NCBI GenBank assembly: GCA_027943335.1
Contig: BSBK01000970.1
Span: 3,391,001 to 3,455,000, forward strand
Origin: Chamaecyparis obtusa
Taxonomy: Eukaryota > Streptophyta > Pinopsida > Cupressales > Cupressaceae
Reading direction: 5' to 3'
Length of the DNA stretch: 64,000 bases
The translations under genes were made by a program, and so were the position numbers. The notes beneath the pieces are model-generated. The model was not told where the DNA came from and made no database searches. It worked only from the letters and a program-made list of their open reading frames with translations. Of the stretch, positions 58,571-64,000 are shown in pieces. Every line of letters begins with the position of its first letter. The stretch's first letter is position 1.

Positions 58571-60796
58571 TATTAGATAACTGAGAGGGAGGTGAATTAG
58601 TTAAGTTCAGTTATCCTACAGTCCCACATTCCTCCCTAGATGTATAATACAAACTTCAACAAATAAACTAAACAACTTGGTAAAAACTTGTCTGTGCCTT
58701 TCTGATTCATTAACCGACTGTCAGATAAATTATTTAGTATATACTGATCTAATCAATAAATGTTATGTCTAAAGTAAAATCATAAAACATAACATGCATA
58801 CACATTTAACACTTTGATTTTTAACGTGGAAACCATGTTAGTGTTAGGAATAAGGTGTCTCAACCTTGGATAATTCCTATTCTTATTATTTGTTTTGTAA
58901 AATGTATTTCTTGTAGCTAATGTAATTAAGTGTGAGTGTACATGTCTAGTTGGCATGTTATGTGTCACTCCACTTGATGTGTCGGCATCTTGAATTGTGT
59001 GTAAGGAGATCATGGCTGAAACGGTTGTGATGGATTCCTATGACATGTAAGAGCTATGTTTAGAAGATTCAATGATGGGTGAAGACATGTGGCAACTGAT
59101 AAAGTCAAGTTCCTATTTTCTTGAAGAATGGTAAAACCCTAATACGTCTATCTTTGGAAGTTGCCCTAAAAAGGGAAGCGCATGATATAAGCATTTTTTA
59201 GGGTTGCGAAGATAGGAGAAGTTAGTGTATTGTTGGAACATTTTTATGCTGCCATGATTTGTCTTCAAGAGTTGGAGATCTTCTGAAAGAGCTTGTATTT
59301 CAAGTGTATTGTAAACTGTAATAGTTTTGATTAATACATTGTGCAGGTTTTGGAGTGCTGGGGTTTTTACCGAAAGGTTTCCCCAAGGTAAATCATTGTT
59401 TCATTCTCTATTTTCTGTATGCATGGTATATGGCTGCAATATCATTGTAAAAGTAGTTAACGAATCTGAAATTGTAAGGATTTAAAAGAATTTGCACAAT
59501 ACTTTCCTTTAGAGATTAGTGTAGGAAGTTGTTTCCGCACCTGAGTTTCCTTATAGTTAGGGGAAAAACCACTTGGGACCGATACCTAAAATATTTTCAC
59601 TCTTCTGAAGTGATCTTGATTAAGAGCTAACCCTCTTAAAGGTGAAAAACCACACTATAAGGTGTGACCTTGTTAGAGGATTTATCACTAACAGTTCTCT
59701 ATGACCATACATTCACTTGGGTCAACAAGAAAAAAAGCAACATTTATTGGATGTCATTAAGAAATAAAAATACTGTTAAGTCCCACTTGGTTAAGAGATT
59801 TCTTCTGTAGCAATGGATAGAATGCGACAGTATATGACTTGATTCAAATGCAACTTCCTTTTCTCATTATCAGACCATTTCGAAGTTCAATATAACTTTA
59901 GTCATTATAATCTCTTCAATCTTTATTTTCCTCCAACTCTGTTCTGCTCCGTTAACTCTTTCTGACGCTTAGTGTTGTTTGTATATTTTCTCAGTTCTTA
60001 CTTCAACCTGTCTAACTAGCTTCGCATGTATATAATATTTTCTTCCACGTACAAAAATCTCTTTTAATTTATTGTCTCCTTATATAGACATGATAAACCA
60101 TTTTCTTTTCAGCCATGTATTTTTCCACTTAATCTCTATCGTTGATTTTTCTGCTTCAACCTTCCTCGGAACTTGTACCATAAAACATTTTCAGTTTTCA
60201 TCATCCAATCAACCTTGAGTTTTGTCAACCGTAGATCTTCATAACAAACTTTATCTTTATCCTTGGAATCTTCTAAATTCATCTAGCCCATCATCACATG
60301 TCAGCAATCACACGTTCCACATTATTTCTTCCACTTGGTCAATACCATGATGTGTCAATGACTTCCTACTTGGTTAATACTGCACTCGGTATACACTACA
60401 CTTGCTCTGTGTTCACTATATCCACTTGGTGTATAATAAGTTCTTCATATACTGACCAAATTAACTTGTACATTCTTAATCTTCAACATTTAACAAAATC
60501 ATGTAATACAATCAAATCAGTATCATACTGTCATAGAATCATCAATAAGTTGCCCAATGAATACCATATTCTTAACTTGTTCATACATCTTATTTTCATG
60601 CGAATATCTCATTCCTTCACCAATATTACCTTCTACAGATGTTTGAAACTATCATGATAAGTATAGTCAAAACTAGTTGACATCAATGACAATATAACAA
60701 ATGATCTAATGTCTCACATATACCTTAGCAACTTGATGATCCTCTTTACATTCTCCTTTTTTGTTCTCCAAGTAGTTCATTAGTTTTAGTCTAACA
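58571..60796 (-). repeat. Copia 5' LTR, enlarged by a nested solo LTR
   Basis: Plus strand TATTAGATAACTGAG...TAGTCTAACA; the first G of the terminal TG is A. Collinear with 52471-53973 except for the insertion at 58842-59555. TATA box on the minus strand at about 60077-60087. Confidence 0.9.
58842..59555 (+). mobile_element. Solo LTR nested in the Copia 5' LTR (714 bp)
   Basis: Starts TGTTAGGAATAAGG and ends GAGTTTCCTTATA. It is flanked by a perfect 5-bp duplication, GTTAG, at 58837-58841 and 59556-59560. The other Copia LTR has no such insert at the homologous point. The end is TA rather than CA, possibly C-to-T decay. Orientation is taken from the poly(A)/U5-like order (TTTTTAGGGTTGC, then GGTTTTTACCGAAAGG) and is tentative. 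No coding capacity. Confidence 0.8.
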
Positions 60797-61340
60797 CCAA
60801 GGATGAAGACAACTTAGGTACATACAAACTATGATTACATGGACTCTAAAGGGAAAGGGATGAGAAAACTAAAGCTAACCATGGTTGTAAATGATTATTT
60901 CATCTAGGCAAAGTTTCTTCTTCGGGTTTGAATTTGTTTCAAGACTGGGTTTATGGTCTATCCATAATTTCATTTGTCTAAGTTTGTGTTTGTGTTTTTT
61001 TTACTGGGTTTATCCAAAATTTCCTTAGTCTAGGTAGGGTTTGTGTTGTGAGTTTTGAATGTAATACTTTATATCTTTTGAATGTATTTTAGATTGGCGA
61101 ACTAAAACCTTTCATTTTGAATTTGTATCAACATTGGGTTTATATAGTGATTTTTGTTCGAATGCAATACTTTCTATTTTTTGAATGTGTAATAAAATTT
61201 GGTATAAAACCCCTTTGTTATGGTTGGCAAATTTTTTTGGGTTTTCAATTTGTATCACTAAATTTGAATTGTAGAAATATGCATTTAAATTTGTGTGTGT
61301 TCATTTATAATTGGGTCCATCTAGAATCCCCCCACCTCTC

Positions 61341-61376
<36 letters not shown>
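60797..61376. other. Spacer with a CT/TA microsatellite
   Basis: Non-coding. It ends in a (CT)n tract from about 61340 to 61356 and a (TA)n tract from 61356 to 61376. The next LTR starts immediately after. Confidence 0.6.
61341..61376 (+). repeat. (CT)n(TA)n microsatellite
   Basis: About eight CT units followed by about ten TA units, directly abutting the TG of the following LTR. Confidence 0.85.
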
Positions 61377-61745
61377 TGTTAGAGTAATAAAGTGTTTACT
61401 GATTAATTGAATCATATTGATTTAATTATTCAGTCACTTATTACCTCTTTCGACTTAAGCTAAACTTTAGGCATATAATAATTAATTATCTTTATTAATT
61501 ATTATTGTGCAACCTAGGGTTTTACCTTTTTAGGGTTTTTGATCTTCTTTTATAAGGATTGATCTCATAACACTTTGAAACCTTTTCTGACATTTCATTT
61601 ATTGATTGCAACTTTTGTTTTTGCACATCAAGGATTTCTCCTCTCTCGTGGATCAATGCATTCGGGCCTCCATAGCTGTTTGCTTCTCTCTCTTTCTGTG
61701 ATAGGTGTTCTTGGGAACTGTGGGTTGTTTTTATCAACTCCATCA
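61377..61745 (+). repeat. Copia-type 5' LTR (369 bp)
   Basis: Starts TGTTAGAGTAATAAAGTG and ends CAACTCCATCA, directly before the PBS. A TATA box, TATAAGG, lies at 61551-61557. Confidence 0.7.
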
Positions 61746-61758
61746 TGGTATCAAAGCT
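61746..61758 (+). other. Primer binding site (tRNA-iMet type)
   Basis: TGGTATCAAAGCT follows the LTR directly. It differs by one base from the Copia consensus TGGTATCAGAGC. Confidence 0.75.
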
Positions 61759-64000
61759 TCAAATCTACTTGCCCCTGTCCTCCTTCTGAGAGATTTGGCC
61801 GTGTTTGTCATATCTATGTTTTTAGAGAGGGTTTCCTGTCAGATCTGGGGGGACCTATTTTTCTGGTCATCTTGGCTTCAAATGGACCTCATGGTTGCAT
61901 TCAGAGCATCCAAGAATCCCAAGATCCATATAAAATTTGTCCAATTTGGACAAAGTTGGAATCTGTGAGAAAAAAAAATTTGCAATCGGCCCCGACATGG
62001 ATCCTAAGGCAATCAGTATTTTTTGGAGCACTTCTGGCCCAAACAAACCTCACGGTTGCGTCTGAAAGGCTTGAGATAGTCAAAATCCATATAAGAGTTA
62101 TCCATTTTCGACAAGTTAGCCTCTGACGCAATTTTTTTTTCCGTACCAGGGCTGTACAACCCTAGCACGCATTTTGAGGCACATAGGTACAATGATTTTT
62201 TTTTAAAATAAATAAATTTTATTTTTTTTGGGCACACCGCCCAACGGCCACCGCCGTGCGGTGATCCCGCCGGTCAATCCGCGGTCACCGTCGACGGTGG
62301 CCTAACCGCGCAGTCACTACCGGTTAATTCACTGGCCATGAACCTTTTCTAACATCATGCCCGCATCATCTTTGTGTCACATGCGGCCCCACACCTTCTT
62401 TTGGTGCTGGTGTCAGCATGACGTTGGGTCTATGCAAGGTTTTTTTTTTAAAACTCTTTGTTGCATTTTTTTTGAATGATCAGTTTAGATAGGGAGTTCA
62501 TTGTTTTTTCGAATATCTCAAGCATCTGGGATCGTAATTGGGCGTGCGATATATTGTCAAAAATTTGGTTCCAAGCTCAATCTAAATTTTTTGGTATGGT
62601 TTTGTGATTTTTCCATTTTGATGCTCTTTTTCGCTGTTAAAGTCAGATGTTCTCTGTGATCTTCGCGTTTCAGACCTCCCACCTTCCGGGATCTGTTTCT
62701 CTTGCATCCGGGCTCCGTTTTCAGAAAATGAGATATTTCTGGGAAGCTCTTTCTAAGATTTTATCAGATCTAATGGTTTTATGTGGTTTTTTGTCCTTTT
62801 TCAGATGTCACCCATCCTTAGATCCTTGCAGACACCTTCTTTGGGCCCTCCAGCGCAATTGTTGGTTTTTTGCTCATATCTTGAGCATACGGTGTCAAAA
62901 TTTGGCAAACGAGATATCGTCGAAAATCTTATTCCAAGATCTTTCCAGATCTGGAGGTTATTTTTTCTATTTTTATTTTTCTGATGGTGTTTTTCTCTGT
63001 CAAAGCCAGATCTTCAGTTCTGCACTCTGGGAGCTCTATCTTGCACATCCGGTCTCCATTTTTGGAAAATGATATATTGTTGGAAAGCTTGTTCAGAGAG
63101 CTTTTCAATGCTATGAGTCATTTTTTTAGATTCTTCTCTAGGTTCATTTTATTTAGATTCTTTCTTTTTTGCAGTCTGGTGGATATCTTGGTTGTTTCAG
63201 GTCTTGGGATCTCTTCCCTTTGAGGGATGGCTTGTCTTAGGTTGTTCTTTTGTTTCAGCAGCCTTTGATCTTCTTTGAGTAGTGTATACTTCACTTTTGT
63301 AGCATTCTTTTATGCACACGCACTGAGATAAAGTGTCATTCTATTTCTTTGATGGGATCTTGCACATGTTCGTGCTATTTGTACTCACACTCCATTATAA
63401 AGTGTTGGGGGGGTTTGATGTTTGCCTTTGTTTTCCATCTTCTTTTGTCATGTGAGAATTCCTCTAATGACATTAGCCTCAGGTATCTTTATTTGTGTTT
63501 GTACTCTCTTTGCACATTCAATGTTTCAGATTCATCTTCATCATGCAGTTCATATTGGATGATCTTTTTAGTGTACCTGTCATTACTCCCTTGTTAGTAG
63601 TATGGGGGGTTCCTAATGTTGGTTCTACTACTTCCTTGGTTTGATAGTGTGAGCTATGTATTTATTATTTGATCCTATGTACTAGGCAGTTGCATGGCTA
63701 GGTACCTATGCATTCCGGTGAGATGAATCATTTACCATATGGACACTCTTTTCTTTCCTATTTTTGGATGCACTCTTCCAACTTTGATTGATCAACTCTT
63801 CAGGCTTTTGGTGTTTATGCCATCTATATCTTTGAGTTCAGGTGTTTGCCTTTGTTTGCCTCCTGATTTGAGTAGTGTCATTTGAGGGCACTCATGCAGA
63901 TTACAGTCTTCTCTACCTGGTCATATTTCTGTGGAGGATCTTCAGATCATCAGTTTTCTCTTGACAGAGTTTGCAGTTTCATGCTTTAGCGATGTTGTAC
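61759..64000 (+). other. Copia leader with degenerate repeats and GC-rich hairpin
   Basis: No conserved protein. Six degenerate units spaced about 160-190 bases: starts near 61869, 62036, 62512, 62698, 62876 and 63038. The last four share the order CATCCGG-CTCC, AAAATGAGATAT and GGAAAGCT. A hairpin-forming GC block lies at 62246-62302. Open frames at 62647-63072 are chance products of the repeats. Confidence 0.5.
62246..62302 (+). repeat. GC-rich inverted repeat (hairpin)
   Basis: Left arm GGCCACCGCCGTGCGGTGA (62246-62264) pairs with right arm TCACCGTCGACGGTGGCC (62285-62302), with one unpaired base and one or two mismatches around a 20-base loop. It stands out from the AT-rich surroundings. 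Confidence 0.8.

Larger units (their letters stand above)
52471..60796 (-). mobile_element. Copia LTR retrotransposon, minus strand
   Basis: LTRs at 52471-53973 and 58571-60796 flank an internal region coding on the minus strand in the order gag, protease, integrase, RT, RNase H, the Copia order. Perfect target duplication CCAAG at 52466-52470 and 60797-60801. The right (5') LTR is enlarged by a 714-bp solo LTR; without it the LTRs are about 1.5 kb each. Stops, frameshifts and catalytic changes show it is dead. Integrase and RNase H wording suggest the Tork/SIRE side of Copia, not settled. Confidence 0.92.
61377..64000 (+). mobile_element. 5' end of a Copia-type LTR retrotransposon (runs off the window)
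   Basis: An LTR (61377-61745), a PBS and a long leader are present. No gag is reached by the window end. CpG dinucleotides are retained in the leader (62222-62330), unlike the decayed elements upstream, which suggests a younger insertion. The 3' LTR and target duplication are outside the window. Confidence 0.7.

Noticed and set aside
61377..61745. LTR at 61377 as a partner of the Copia LTRs at 52471 or 58571
   Set aside because: Only the first few bases (TGTTAG) agree; length, TATA region and PBS-side ends differ.
62647..63072. 141-codon frame as gag of the last Copia element
   Set aside because: It consists of the leader repeats read through and has no UBN2 or zinc-knuckle motif.

Overview
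The window looks like an intergenic, repeat-dominated stretch of a large seed-plant nuclear genome, most likely a gymnosperm such as a conifer. This is inferred from AT-rich sequence, nested LTR retrotransposons, RNL-type NLR and PPR relics, and no intact cellular gene. No full-length functional protein-coding gene is visible. Nearly everything recognisable is a retroelement or a decayed gene fragment.

Layout. 1-4.5 kb: broken resistance-gene (RNL-type NLR) pieces and a broken PPR (E-class) gene, plus antisense PPR scraps. 4.5-14.2 kb: mostly unassignable AT-rich DNA with a GC-rich coding-like relic (6.8-7.1 kb), a 46-bp tandem repeat, another PPR scrap and a probable solo Copia LTR (11.8-13.0 kb). 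14.2-19.2 kb: a 2.5-kb tandem duplication whose units each hold two copies of a 130-bp repeat; an older diverged copy of its start lies near 8.1-8.6 kb. 22.7-26.1 kb: a 5'-truncated LINE with zf-RVT and RNase H domains, followed by an overlapping (ATGA) downstream reading frame. 28.4-30.3 kb: a 204-bp tandem duplication and weak exon-like pieces.

30.57-52.21 kb: a composite LTR element with 138-bp outer LTRs. Its interior holds a coiled-coil/CCHC gag, a large non-pol reading frame of about 1,060 codons, and then a second 1.1-kb LTR with its own PBS and PPT. A 15.2-kb Gypsy element with dual RNase H (Tat lineage; 33.0-48.2 kb, perfect AATAT target duplication) sits inside the large reading frame, which stays in phase on the two sides. 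The Gypsy 3' spacer holds an inverted solo LTR of a relative. 52.47-60.80 kb: a minus-strand Copia element (perfect CCAAG duplication), one LTR of which holds a 714-bp solo LTR (GTTAG duplication). 61.38 kb to the window end: the 5' LTR, PBS and long leader of another Copia-type element.

The elements are inactivated mostly by C-to-T type changes (CAG/CAA/CGA to stops; Asp to Asn and Glu to Lys at catalytic sites), as expected from deamination of silenced, methylated DNA. By eye, the 138-bp LTRs differ at roughly 12% of sites and the Gypsy LTRs at roughly 3%, which agrees with the nesting order. The most unusual items are the composite X-LTR/Y-LTR structure with its large non-pol frame, the LINE with a downstream ORF at a stop-start overlap, and the phased repeats and strong hairpin in the retroelement leaders.
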